Shown in pieces: positions 36,114 through 45,027 of a DNA stretch of 64,000 nt. Numbering within the stretch: position 1 is the first letter of the stretch; each line of letters opens with the position of its first letter. The notes under the pieces were generated by a model. That model did not search any database. It saw only the letters and a list, made by a program, of their open reading frames with translations, and was not told where the DNA came from. The translations under genes and the position numbers were made by a program. The stretch covers positions 186,001 through 250,000 of the forward strand of contig NZ_JAFMZQ010000001.1 in assembly GCF_024436415.1 (NCBI RefSeq). The letters run 5' to 3'. The DNA comes from Pedobacter deserti. GTDB taxonomy: Bacteria; Bacteroidota; Bacteroidia; Sphingobacteriales; Sphingobacteriaceae.

Positions 36114-36992
36114 TTAATATTCCCAAAGACTCTGCTCAAAGTCCATGATTGATTTCTTGATCCGCTCCGATTCATAAAGCTTACGCGGATCCTTAGGATC
36201 TGTAATGCCCAGCATCTCATTGATATCTTTATTGGAAGGATTCGTTTCTTTTACAACATAACTCGAAAACAAGCGACGTACGAAGAAGTCGTCGAAACTT
36301 AACGTCGAGGCGTCATTCGCAGGGTTTACAAGCTTTTTAGTGCTCAGCAACTGACGGGCATCATCATAATACACCCAAAACACGGGCTGCCAGTTTCCCT
36401 CCACCATTTTCATCGGAGCAATACCGATAATGCGCGGCTCAAATACCGAACGCTTGGAATCAAGAATCCAGTCCTCCTTGATACGGTACTTCATAAACTC
36501 CTCAGATCTCAGCCGTCTGAGTGTAGGTTCCGCAATCTTACCTGTCTCCGGATCGGCCTCACCCTCAACGGTACCTTGTGCACTCTGAAGCGCCTCCTGA
36601 GCGGTCAGCGCAATCTTAAATGAGTCGTTATCATCAAGCAAGCGGCCCGCAGTTGTATCCTTATTGGAATACACGGTAAGTTCCTCGTTGCGTATGGCCT
36701 CCAGAAGCACATCGATCAGTTTAGAGCTCTCTGCGTTGAGTACCGAATTGATCGTGTCACGAAGATCGAGTTCGCGCCAGATCCTCTTGGAATAATACAC
36801 ATCCTCTTCCCGCACATCCGGGTAAGGCACCATGACGTTGCTGTCAATTTCCCGCCGAACAGCGAAACCATCCTTAGGCGGGGTTTTGATCCGCGTTTTC
36901 TTTACTGAGTCGACCCGCGCAGGCGGGTTAACCTGTGCTAAGGCCGGTACGGCCAGGCACAACGCTACGATGACTCCTAAAATACTTTTCAT
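36114..36992 (-). CDS. gldN: T9SS component GldN/PorN
   Basis: A 292-residue periplasmic protein with a signal peptide (MKSILGVIVALCLAVPALAQ). The GldN signatures are visible: VYYSKRIWRELDLRDTIN, FKIALTAQEALQ, YRIKEDWILDSKRSVFEPRIIGIAPM and VFWVYYDDARQLL. GldN forms a large periplasmic ring with GldK beneath the outer membrane and contacts GldM. It is the last gene of gldKLMN, 3 bp after gldM. Confidence 0.95.
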   Translation of the reverse strand: MKSILGVIVALCLAVPALAQVNPPARVDSVKKTRIKTPPKDGFAVRREIDSNVMVPYPDVREEDVYYSKRIWRELDLRDTINSVLNAESSKLIDVLLEAIRNEELTVYSNKDTTAGRLLDDNDSFKIALTAQEALQSAQGTVEGEADPETGKIAEPTLRRLRSEEFMKYRIKEDWILDSKRSVFEPRIIGIAPMKMVEGNWQPVFWVYYDDARQLLSTKKLVNPANDASTLSFDDFFVRRLFSSYVVKETNPSNKDINEMLGITDPKDPRKLYESERIKKSIMDFEQSLWEY

Positions 36993-36995
36993 ATA

Positions 36996-38534
36996 CTACT
37001 TAGCTGTAAATGTAATGCCGTCGAGCACCTTCTGCCTACCATCAGGCCCCTCGCAAACAATGTCCTTAAATATAATTGTTGCCCCGGAACGCAGTGAATT
37101 TAAGGCCCCGCGAACCTGGCTGCTGAACGAAGACCCACTGTTCTGTATGGTTACGGCGTCCGACTTCGGATTAATAAAAGTTACCGAAAAGCGGAGTACC
37201 CTGAAGTTCACGTCGAACACGAAATCTTCCAGCTGCGTTTCTATAGCCGTAGCACTTTCCATCCATTCGAGCCCCACATTACCGCCCGATTTACCTTTAA
37301 TATAAGGTCGCGGCGTTGGCAAAGCCTTTACCCTGAATTGTTGCGAACCCAGGTTGAGTGTTTTACCACCGTTGCTAGCCGACACGTTGATGGTCAAGGT
37401 CTTACCAACCTGTCCGCCCCCAACATTCACCATATACTTACCATTGCTGCCCGATATGGATCCGCCGTTCATGGTGGCGCGCACGCTTTCGAGCGGAAAG
37501 CCAGCTGCCGAAACCGAAAAGGGATTGGGGATACCCGCATAGATCACGTTCATTTTATCAGGAGATACCGTAGCGGAAGGCTTCGCCACCTGGTAAGTCT
37601 GCTCCGGTGTGTAATATTCTTTGATCTGACCATCCGTCTGGCGCACTTTAATAGTCCCGCGCCATTTAAAGACCCCTACGCTATTGGTGCTGCCGGTATA
37701 CGTACCTTTTCCGTCCCGTACCGAGAGGCGGTTGCCCCCTACGGTAATTTCAGGGTTAGAGCGCGAGTCGCTTGCCGTAAGGAAAACTTCGGCTGTATAT
37801 GGTTGACCCTGCACCACATAAGAAGAAGGTGCCACAGCAACTGCCGAAAACTGATCAAGGTTTACCAGGGCCTTGTCCATGTTACCAAACAACTTTTTAA
37901 CCACCTCTGCCTCTGCGTTACGCACGTCAGACTGGATCTTGCTCAGGATAGTATTTGCCGCCGTGAGCGGTGTACCTTCCCCGAAATTAATATCCTCCCA
38001 TTTCTTCTTACCGTTCACCCGCTTTTCAGCATCAGTAGCCTCCAGTGTAAAGGTTACCCCAGCCCGATCCTTATCGTCGAGTAACGCAATTAACTTCTGA
38101 CGGGTCTCATTGATCTTCTGCTTCAGTTTCGCACCCTCACCCTTGTTGATCATGATGTTCTGGGCAATATCCAGGTTTGCCCGTTCCGTAAGGTCGCCTG
38201 TTTCCTCATCTATGCCGTTACCCTCTGTCCTGAACTGGTCTTTAAGTCTCTGCACATAATTGTGAAGTTCGTCGGCATAGGCCTTGGCCTGGTTGGCCTT
38301 GGCCCAGATAGGCTGTGCCCTTGCAGGCTCATCTTTCAGTTTCGTGTTCTGGAACGAAGCAAACAGTTGGTCGATGCTGGTGTCTACGTTCGATTTTGAA
38401 CTCACCAGACTATCATTAATATTCTTAAAGGCATTTAATATCGTATCGGATACGTTCAACGCGAGCATCGCTAACAATACCAAATACATGATATTGATCA
38501 TCTTCTGACGCGTCGTCTCTTTTGCTCCTGCCAT
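36996..38534 (-). CDS. gldM: T9SS motor component GldM/PorM
   Basis: The 512-residue protein crosses the inner membrane once near its N terminus (KMINIMYLVLLAMLALNVSDTILNAF) and extends through the periplasm. The helical D1 domain (about 40-220) and three beta-rich domains follow (VAPSSYVVQGQPYTAEVFLTASDSR, then VNVGGGQVGKTLTINVSAS and the C-terminal IIFKDIVCEGPDGRQ). With GldL it forms the proton-driven rotary motor that powers type IX secretion and gliding. The order gldK-L-M-N is the standard one. Confidence 0.96.
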   Translation of the reverse strand: MAGAKETTRQKMINIMYLVLLAMLALNVSDTILNAFKNINDSLVSSKSNVDTSIDQLFASFQNTKLKDEPARAQPIWAKANQAKAYADELHNYVQRLKDQFRTEGNGIDEETGDLTERANLDIAQNIMINKGEGAKLKQKINETRQKLIALLDDKDRAGVTFTLEATDAEKRVNGKKKWEDINFGEGTPLTAANTILSKIQSDVRNAEAEVVKKLFGNMDKALVNLDQFSAVAVAPSSYVVQGQPYTAEVFLTASDSRSNPEITVGGNRLSVRDGKGTYTGSTNSVGVFKWRGTIKVRQTDGQIKEYYTPEQTYQVAKPSATVSPDKMNVIYAGIPNPFSVSAAGFPLESVRATMNGGSISGSNGKYMVNVGGGQVGKTLTINVSASNGGKTLNLGSQQFRVKALPTPRPYIKGKSGGNVGLEWMESATAIETQLEDFVFDVNFRVLRFSVTFINPKSDAVTIQNSGSSFSSQVRGALNSLRSGATIIFKDIVCEGPDGRQKVLDGITFTAK

Positions 38535-38577
38535 GCTAATTAATCTGAGTCGGTTTAATTAATCAATATCTGCGGTA

Positions 38578-39384
38578 TTACACCCTTGTCTGATTCATGG
38601 CAGACAGCATATTGCCATATACCGCGTTCAGCGAAGCCAGATTTTTCGCAAGCTTGCCCACCTCTTCCTTGAACTGTTTAGAGTCTTCCATCGACTCATT
38701 GAAATTATTCATGGTGAGCGACAAATTCTGATAGAACTTGTTCATCGACTTCAGATGCGCACTGGAATCCTGAAGTTCAAGTTCATATACCGCGTTAAGT
38801 GCCGAAAGATTTTTAGCCAGTGCATTCACCTGCTCATGATAAGCTGCAGCACCACTGCCGCTTTCGCCCATCTCCACCAGTTGTGAGGTAGCCTTGGCAA
38901 AAGCCTGATTCAGGCTATCAAAGCTTGAAGAAGCCCCTTTAATCTTGCCGGTCAGTTCGGTAGTAGCCATGGAAACATCGGCCACATTAGAGATCGCAGC
39001 CACCTTGTCGCTAAACGTACGCAATCCCGTACCCAGGCTTTCAATAAGTTCCGGGCCAACCTTAGCATCGCTCAGCATCTTGTCGAGCGCCGCAGTAGAA
39101 GAGAACCCGGCAGCCTGTGGCTGACGGACACTTGCCTTAGGCAATTCACCGCTAAAGTCGTCGCCCAGTTCCGGATATACCCGTTCCCATGCAGGCTCAG
39201 GCTCGGGCTGTCTGAAGCCGGTCAGGAAAAACAGCAATGCCTCCACACCTAAACCGATACCGATGGCATAATCGCCAAACTTCCCACCGATGTGCAGAAT
39301 CTTAAATAAAGCACCCAGGATAACCACACTGGCGCCCCATGAAATTGCCACATGTAACCAATCAAATTTTTTCTTTGCAGCCAT
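38578..39384 (-). CDS. gldL: T9SS motor component GldL/PorL
   Basis: The 268-residue inner-membrane partner of GldM. Two membrane helices occupy residues about 9-58 (WLHVAISWGASVVILGALFKILHIGG and GDYAIGIGLGVEALLFFLTGF). The second contains the conserved glutamate (VEALLFF) implicated in proton flow. A long cytoplasmic helical tail follows (about 100-268). It is 43 bp upstream of gldM on the same strand. Confidence 0.95.
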   Translation of the reverse strand: MAAKKKFDWLHVAISWGASVVILGALFKILHIGGKFGDYAIGIGLGVEALLFFLTGFRQPEPEPAWERVYPELGDDFSGELPKASVRQPQAAGFSSTAALDKMLSDAKVGPELIESLGTGLRTFSDKVAAISNVADVSMATTELTGKIKGASSSFDSLNQAFAKATSQLVEMGESGSGAAAYHEQVNALAKNLSALNAVYELELQDSSAHLKSMNKFYQNLSLTMNNFNESMEDSKQFKEEVGKLAKNLASLNAVYGNMLSAMNQTRV

Positions 39385-39425
39385 GATTTTTAGAATAAGG
39401 ATTTCCTTGTATAAAACGAGATCTT

Positions 39426-40793
39426 TTAGTTTCGATAAGTAATATCAGTGCCCGGATAAGCCGAGATACACCTGAAGCCGATGTACGATCTGGCCTGATC
39501 CTGATATTCGTAAGTACCTACAGCGTTTTGCAGGAAGAAGCCGATGTCTTTCCAGGAGCCACCGCGTACAACCTTACGTTTCATGTATTTGCTGTCGCCG
39601 GCCTTTGCCGAGTAGGTATAGTTCGGGTTAAAGTCGAGCAGCATAGGTGCGGCCGACTGATTATAGGCTGTAATGGTCCATTCCGCTACGTTACCTGCCA
39701 TATTGTACAAGCCGTAATCGTTCGGGAAATAAGACTTCACGTTAACGGTATACAAACCACCGTCGTCAGAGTAATTGCCCCTGCCCACTTTAAAATTGGC
39801 CTGCATACAGCCTTTGGTATTCCGCACATACGGGCCACCCCATGGATATTTGGTTTTCACATTACCCCCTCTGGCAGCATACTCAAACTGCGCGTCGCTG
39901 GGCAGCTGATATTCCGGACGGGCATTCAAGGGCTGTCTTCTCGCCACGGCTACCGATTCATAAAAGCGGGTCCTCCATACACAGAACGCTGAAGCCTGTT
40001 CCCAGGTTACCCCCACTACCGGATAGTCGTCATAAGATGGATGATTGAAATACGTCTTCACCATCGGATCGTTCTGTGAATAAGTATAATCTGCCCTCCA
40101 TACCATGGTATCCGGGTATACCGGAACAGAAGGATGATGGTTCGGATTGTTCGGATCAGGGAGATCAGTATAGGTGACGATGAAGTCCTGTCTGCGTTTG
40201 TTCGGATCATTGCGCCCCTCAACCGCAAGGTCGGAACTCACATAGCTGTAAGCGTAACGAAGCTTTCTGATGTCTATTTCATTTCTTCCGGGAATCGCAT
40301 CCGCACCGCTGTAATACATATCGCCAAGCTGGCTGCCATAGCCGCCTGATTTGTTGCTCCACAGTCGTGAGCCGTTGCCTACTTTACGCCAGTCTATATT
40401 CTGGGAAGCGCCGGGAATCGCCGCGCCATTTGCATCCACAGCCTGCGGTTTAAAAAGATCTGGCGCCTTCTGCGGGCCCAGTGTAGTAATTGCTATAGAG
40501 TCCCGCACCCAGTTCACAAACTGCCTGTATTCCGCATTAGTGATCTCGGTTTGATCCATGAAAAAAGCACTGAAAGAAGTCATCCGGCTCGGAGAGCTCT
40601 GCGTGTTATTGATGTCCTCATCGGATATCCCGATTAGCGTACGCCCCGGAGGTATGTAAACCATCCCCAAAGGCACACGGTTATTCCTGAACTTTTTATT
40701 GTAAACCCCAACAAGTTCACCCTGTCCGCCGCGTCCGCAACTGGCAAGTAAACCGGTAACAATAAAAAACCCCAGCAAGTATATATTTCTCAT
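39426..40793 (-). CDS. gldK: T9SS outer-membrane ring lipoprotein GldK/PorK
   Basis: A 455-residue lipoprotein; the signal peptide MRNIYLLGFFIVTGLLASC ends at C19. The body has the fold of formylglycine-generating enzymes (FGE/SUMF1): GMVYIPPGRTLIG, FFMDQTEITNAEYRQFV, YPVVGVTWEQASAFC, YQLPSDAQFEYAARGG and VVRGGSWKD. It is structural rather than enzymatic in this system, forming the ring with GldN. It opens gldKLMN, 102 bp after hemD. Confidence 0.95.
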   Translation of the reverse strand: MRNIYLLGFFIVTGLLASCGRGGQGELVGVYNKKFRNNRVPLGMVYIPPGRTLIGISDEDINNTQSSPSRMTSFSAFFMDQTEITNAEYRQFVNWVRDSIAITTLGPQKAPDLFKPQAVDANGAAIPGASQNIDWRKVGNGSRLWSNKSGGYGSQLGDMYYSGADAIPGRNEIDIRKLRYAYSYVSSDLAVEGRNDPNKRRQDFIVTYTDLPDPNNPNHHPSVPVYPDTMVWRADYTYSQNDPMVKTYFNHPSYDDYPVVGVTWEQASAFCVWRTRFYESVAVARRQPLNARPEYQLPSDAQFEYAARGGNVKTKYPWGGPYVRNTKGCMQANFKVGRGNYSDDGGLYTVNVKSYFPNDYGLYNMAGNVAEWTITAYNQSAAPMLLDFNPNYTYSAKAGDSKYMKRKVVRGGSWKDIGFFLQNAVGTYEYQDQARSYIGFRCISAYPGTDITYRN

Positions 40794-40895
40794 AGTATAG
40801 TCGACGCTATTTTATAGCAATTTTATCGATTATGATTGAAAAAAGCAATTATTCAACCGAAAAATATACTGCTGAACAAAATGAACAACAGCGAC

Positions 40896-41666
40896 TTACT
40901 TGTTAGACTTTTTGATGTAATTCTCGATAGCCATAATCATTGAGGGCGCTTCGGGGGCAGGTGCAGCGATGTCTACGATCAGTCCCGCATCTACTACAGC
41001 TTTGTGCGTATTGGAGCCAAAGGCAGCAAGCCTCGTATTATTTTGCTTAAATTCCGGGAAATTGGTAAAAAGCGACTGAATGCTCGAAGGACTGAAGAAA
41101 GCGATCACATCATAAAATACCTCCGCCAGATCGGAAAGATCAGACACGACGGTCCTGAACAAAACCGCTGGTGTAACGTTATACCCATTCTTCTGCAAAA
41201 AGTTCATGGTATCTTCCGTAGCCACGTCGGAGCATGGGTACAGAAATTTCTCTCCCGAGTGCTTTTTTAACACCTCGGCCAGATCGGCCGCTGTCTGCTT
41301 TCCGAAGAAAATCTTACGCTTACGGTACTGGATATATTTCTGCAGATATAAAGCCGTCGATTCCGAAATACAAAAGTATTTCAAATCTGCCGGCACATCA
41401 TAACGCATTTCCTCGCAGATTCTGAAGAAATGATCCACTGCATTCCTGCTGGTAAATACAACCGCGCTATAATCACCCAGGGTGATCTTCTCCTTCCGGA
41501 ACTCTTTTGCCGGAACGCCCTCCACGTGAATAAATGATCTGAAATCAATCTTCAGATTGTATTTCTTTGCCAAATCAAAATAAGGAGATTTTTCCGTTTC
41601 GGGCTTAGGTAACGTCACCAGAATGCTCTTCACTTTGCGCAACCTATCTTCTGTCTTTTCTTGCAT
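40896..41666 (-). CDS. hemD: Uroporphyrinogen-III synthase
   Basis: A 256-residue protein of the HemD fold, which cyclises hydroxymethylbilane in haem synthesis. The visible patterns are VKSILVTLPKPETEKSPYFDLA at the start, YSAVVFTSRNAVDHFF, FCISESTALYLQKY and VIAFFSPSSIQSLF with FGSNTHKAVVDAGL near the end. HemD is poorly conserved, but this set is convincing. It lies between the DUF4271 gene (16 bp) and gldK. In Bacteroidota this placing next to T9SS genes recurs, with no known functional link. Confidence 0.88.
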   Translation of the reverse strand: MQEKTEDRLRKVKSILVTLPKPETEKSPYFDLAKKYNLKIDFRSFIHVEGVPAKEFRKEKITLGDYSAVVFTSRNAVDHFFRICEEMRYDVPADLKYFCISESTALYLQKYIQYRKRKIFFGKQTAADLAEVLKKHSGEKFLYPCSDVATEDTMNFLQKNGYNVTPAVLFRTVVSDLSDLAEVFYDVIAFFSPSSIQSLFTNFPEFKQNNTRLAAFGSNTHKAVVDAGLIVDIAAPAPEAPSMIMAIENYIKKSNK

Positions 41667-41682
41667 TTTAACAAATTACAGC

Positions 41683-42681
41683 TTATAATCCTATTGCCTT
41701 GATCAGTATTAAAATCGGGCAAATTTCGAGGGCACAAAAATACAAAAATAAATAGAACTTTGAAAACCGATACCCAGATAATATGTTCAGGCCCGCCCTT
41801 AGAAACTGAAACGCGAATATCACGCCCAGTAGAATGAAGGATACGGCGATGAAGTACGGTCCGTACTTTAAGGGCGACAGAGAAAAGACAATAACGAGCG
41901 GGATAAACAAGAGCGAAAGGTTAAAATAGCTCAGGTAAAGCACTGTGATGTACTCGCTGACGGGCTTCTGTACCCTGAAAAGGTGCCCGAGTACCCGCAG
42001 CACAACGATCTTCAGCAAATAAAGCACTACGATAAATATCGAGATGGTCAGATAAAACTGGAAGCCTGTACCTGAAAAACCCACATGGTAAAACTGCGAC
42101 ACCAGGTAAAAGAACATACCCAGCGTAAAACCAAACTGCACAAACAAAAGCAAGAAGGGCCAGGAAGTAAACAGGTTATCTTCCTTATGCAGGTTGTTCA
42201 GCACCCGATTGCTAAAAAAAGACTGAACAATTGTTTGCAGTTGCTTAGCGAATGAGATCTTCAGCGTAGCAAACAGCATCAACAGCAGACACACCACGGC
42301 AGGCACCCAGAGCTGCCCTTTAGGAACCGGCCGACCCAGCCTGTACCTGCTCACCGCCCTCGAGTCGAAATCCTTGTAGCGGTTGATGAGGTTAGAACGC
42401 CCCACAGTATTTGCTTTCAGAATACTATCTATAATAATAAACCTATCAAGCGCAGAATCCGGAAAAAGCCAGGTATGACGCATGATAGAGTCGGTAACAA
42501 AACGCTGCCGTTCCAAAAAAGCAGCCTGCTGAGCCTTCCATCGCTGATAACGCTCGGCTTTCTCCAAAACTGCATTAGCCGGAGTGTCGGCCGGCACCTC
42601 CGGATTTTCCTGTGCGTACAGACGTGTAAAGCAACTAGTGCAGACCATCAGCAATAACAAGAAAACCTGCCGCAGTTTCAT
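41683..42681 (-). CDS. DUF4271 membrane protein
   Basis: The start is the ATG at 42681 (MKLRQVFLLLLMV); a GTG two codons upstream is less likely because it overlaps the promoter box. The protein has a signal peptide ending near LYAQ, a polar periplasmic region (about 25-130), then about seven membrane helices in the remaining 200 residues (LWVPAVVCLLLMLFATLKI onward). This matches DUF4271, a Bacteroidota family of unknown function often upstream of hemD. The gene heads the hemD-gldKLMN run. Confidence 0.8.
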   Translation of the reverse strand: MKLRQVFLLLLMVCTSCFTRLYAQENPEVPADTPANAVLEKAERYQRWKAQQAAFLERQRFVTDSIMRHTWLFPDSALDRFIIIDSILKANTVGRSNLINRYKDFDSRAVSRYRLGRPVPKGQLWVPAVVCLLLMLFATLKISFAKQLQTIVQSFFSNRVLNNLHKEDNLFTSWPFLLLFVQFGFTLGMFFYLVSQFYHVGFSGTGFQFYLTISIFIVVLYLLKIVVLRVLGHLFRVQKPVSEYITVLYLSYFNLSLLFIPLVIVFSLSPLKYGPYFIAVSFILLGVIFAFQFLRAGLNILSGYRFSKFYLFLYFCALEICPILILIKAIGL

Positions 42682-42686
42682 GTGCA

Positions 42687-42694
42687 CAAACTTA
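42687..42694 (-). promoter_or_regulatory. Promoter -7 element for the DUF4271-hemD-gldKLMN run
   Basis: TAAGTTTG on the minus strand matches TAnnTTTG and ends 5 nt before the ATG at 42681, predicting a leaderless transcript. Confidence 0.45.
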
Positions 42695-42889
42695 GTAAAA
42701 TATAGCGCATGGATTGGTACGGTATGCTAAATACATGCCAGAGAGATGCCGAACAGAGATTACCCAGTGCCGCGTGCGTAATGTCTGGCTAAGATCTGAT
42801 CAGCAGCCGAACAGCAAGTGGACAGCAACCCGCATCAGACCCTTGGCAAACAGGTTTTTATTATTGAAATATTTTGCTTCTTTTACAAT

Positions 42890-43687
42890 ATGATATCCTG
42901 GCTTAAACGAAAAAAAGACGAACCCAAACCGATCATCGGGCTTACCCTGTCGGGCGGTGGCCTGCGTGGCATCGCGCATATTGGCGTACTTAAGGCACTG
43001 GAAGAACACGGTATTAAACCCGATCTACTCTCGGGAACCAGTGCAGGAGCGGTTATCGGCGCTTTTTATAGTTCAGGCTACACACCCGACGAGATGCTGG
43101 CCATTGCGTTGAAAACCAGTTTCTTTTCACCCTATGCCCTTCGCTTGCGTACTTCAGGCATATTTGATACAGGCTTCCTGGTTGCCCTCTTCAAGACACA
43201 TATGCCGCACAATGACTTCGCGTCACTTAGAATCCCCTTGTACGTAGGCGTAACAGAACTCGTGTCAGGCAAGCCCATATACTTAAGCAAAGGCAATCTC
43301 GACACGGCCCTGCTAGCATCCACCAGCATACCCTTCCTGTTCCCTTCCGTTCGTATCAACGAAAAGATATATGTAGACGGCGGGATACTTGACAACCTAC
43401 CCATCGCCCCCATCAAAAACCAATGTACAATGCTCATTGGCAGTCACGTTAACTCCATTGCACACGAAAAACCAGAAAAGCTTGTTGGCCGTAAGGTGCT
43501 CGACCGCGTCATCCACCTCGCCATTGGTCACCCCGTATACGAAAAGTCTTCGCAGTGCGATATCTTCATTGACCCGCCCGAAATGACCAGGTTCAGCATG
43601 TTCGACAAAAGAGCCGTTCAGAAGATATTCGATCACGCTTATGAATTTAGCAGTAAAATGCTGAGCGAGCGGGCAGAGAGGCAATAG
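42890..43687 (+). CDS. Patatin-like phospholipase (RssA-like)
   Basis: The ATG at 42890 is chosen over an upstream open stretch from 42818 because the patatin domain begins almost at once. The 265 residues carry the oxyanion loop GGGLRG (22-27), the nucleophile elbow GTSAG with S51, and the second catalytic residue D163 in YVDGGILDN. It is a cytoplasmic or membrane-associated serine lipase with a Ser-Asp dyad; the true lipid substrate is unknown. The 208-bp gap upstream (42682-42889) holds only the divergent promoter of the DUF4271 gene. Confidence 0.9.
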   Translation: MISWLKRKKDEPKPIIGLTLSGGGLRGIAHIGVLKALEEHGIKPDLLSGTSAGAVIGAFYSSGYTPDEMLAIALKTSFFSPYALRLRTSGIFDTGFLVALFKTHMPHNDFASLRIPLYVGVTELVSGKPIYLSKGNLDTALLASTSIPFLFPSVRINEKIYVDGGILDNLPIAPIKNQCTMLIGSHVNSIAHEKPEKLVGRKVLDRVIHLAIGHPVYEKSSQCDIFIDPPEMTRFSMFDKRAVQKIFDHAYEFSSKMLSERAERQ

Positions 43688-43735
43688 TTAATCGATGATA
43701 TCACCGTCTGACAAGTTGCATATGCGATATTTCAG

Positions 43736-44920
43736 TTAAAATAAAGTAACGGGATTAAAGGATAGAAATTCTTCAACACTCAGTCCGCTATTACCAATCA
43801 TTAATATTTTATCGGGGTTAAATTGTTGCTGAAATTTACTTAAACCTGTATTCGACTGATCATTGCCACTTTTTACTTCTAATCCAACTACTTTGCCTCG
43901 GCGTTCGAGCACAAAATCAATCTCGTCATTGCGTTCCCTCCAGTAAAATATACTGAAGCCTTCAGTAAGCGCACTGTTAACCAGATGAGAACCGATTGCC
44001 GATTCCACCATTCTGCCCCATTCTTTCGGATCTTGTCTGATTTCATCGAATGATTCATTTTTCTGTGCGCTAATTAAAGCATTGTTGTGAACCTGGAATT
44101 TGGGACTTGATGAACGTTTTCGGATTACGTCTGCCGCGTATTTCTCAATACCTCCCAATAAACCTGCTGTGTCTAATAATTCCAGATAGTGTGATAAGGT
44201 AACGGTATTACCGGCATCTTGCAACTGACCTAATATCTTGGTAAACGAAAGAATTTGTCCGGAATACAAACACCCAAGTTCAAATAATCTCCTCATTAAT
44301 GCCGGCTTGTCTACCCTTGTGAGCATCAGAATATCTTTAGATATACTGGTTTCGATCAAAGATTGATTGATATAGTTTTTCCATCTTTCTTCCTGAAAGA
44401 TTAGACTTGCAGATCCAGGATAACCTCCAAACCATATAAACTGGTCTACCGTCCAATTGAATGCATTCTTCATCTCAGTATATGACCAATGTGACATATA
44501 AGTTGATTCAAACCTACCGGCCAAAGATTCCGTTAATCCCTGTTGAATCAACAATCTGGACGATCCGAGTAAAATGACTTTCAATGGTCTGCCTTCGCGT
44601 GTATCCTTATCCCATAATAGTTTAACGGTTTCGCTCCAGTTAGGTATCTTTTGTATTTCGTCAATTATCAGTAGAAACTCCGTATGCGCTGAAGTTATCA
44701 TTCGCTGTCTGGCAACTTCCCATTGTTGTGCAAGCCATACATGATCTGATGCAGCAACCGCATCGGCAGAAGTAAAGATCGATGGTATATCCAGATTTTT
44801 AGCAAGTTGGGTAACTAACGTTGTTTTACCTACCTGGCGAGGCCCCATTACTACCTGAATATGCTTTCTAGGTTCTTTGATCCTTGACGTAAGTTCGTTA
44901 ATATAAGGCCGTTGAAACAT
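43736..44920 (-). CDS. AAA ATPase with DUF4143 C-terminal domain
   Basis: A 394-residue protein. The P-loop is GPRQVGKTT (26-34) and Walker B is LLIIDEIQK (D87, E88), followed by the LLGSSRLLIQQGLTESLAGRFE sensor region. The C-terminal DUF4143 part has a PD-(D/E)xK nuclease-like stretch, DEIDFVLERRGKVVGLEVKSG (about 335-356). These ATPases are common single accessory genes in Bacteroidota and archaea with no established function; a defence or toxin-like role is often guessed. The codons look more A/T-rich than the neighbours, which suggests transfer. Two tandem inverted repeats lie just ahead of the start. Confidence 0.88.
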   Translation of the reverse strand: MFQRPYINELTSRIKEPRKHIQVVMGPRQVGKTTLVTQLAKNLDIPSIFTSADAVAASDHVWLAQQWEVARQRMITSAHTEFLLIIDEIQKIPNWSETVKLLWDKDTREGRPLKVILLGSSRLLIQQGLTESLAGRFESTYMSHWSYTEMKNAFNWTVDQFIWFGGYPGSASLIFQEERWKNYINQSLIETSISKDILMLTRVDKPALMRRLFELGCLYSGQILSFTKILGQLQDAGNTVTLSHYLELLDTAGLLGGIEKYAADVIRKRSSSPKFQVHNNALISAQKNESFDEIRQDPKEWGRMVESAIGSHLVNSALTEGFSIFYWRERNDEIDFVLERRGKVVGLEVKSGNDQSNTGLSKFQQQFNPDKILMIGNSGLSVEEFLSFNPVTLF

Positions 44921-44930
44921 GTTTTACAAA

Positions 44931-44972
44931 TTACTCAGCGTACTGAGTAAAATTACTAAATATATTGAGTAA
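44931..44972 (-). promoter_or_regulatory. Two tandem inverted-repeat operators ahead of the AAA/DUF4143 gene
   Basis: Two 20-bp sites of the form TTACT-N10-AGTAA lie at 44931-44950 and 44953-44972. The first is fully symmetrical except for its central 4 bp. They are spaced 22 bp start to start, about two DNA turns, and the first ends 11 bp from the ATG. Such a pair is what a cooperative dimeric repressor would bind; no regulator gene is adjacent, so autoregulation or a distant factor is possible. Confidence 0.55.
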
Positions 44973-45027
44973 TTCGTAATTACAACAAATTTTTGTGGTG
45001 GGTTACCTCCTCATCTATAAAAAATCC

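Noticed and set aside
37338..38084. 248-codon plus-strand frame inside gldM
   Set aside because: Shadow of a well-recognised gene; no promoter and no recognisable protein pattern.
42688..42889. Extra gene in the gap before the patatin gene
   Set aside because: The only frames there are short, lack family patterns, and overlap the mapped promoter box and patatin start.
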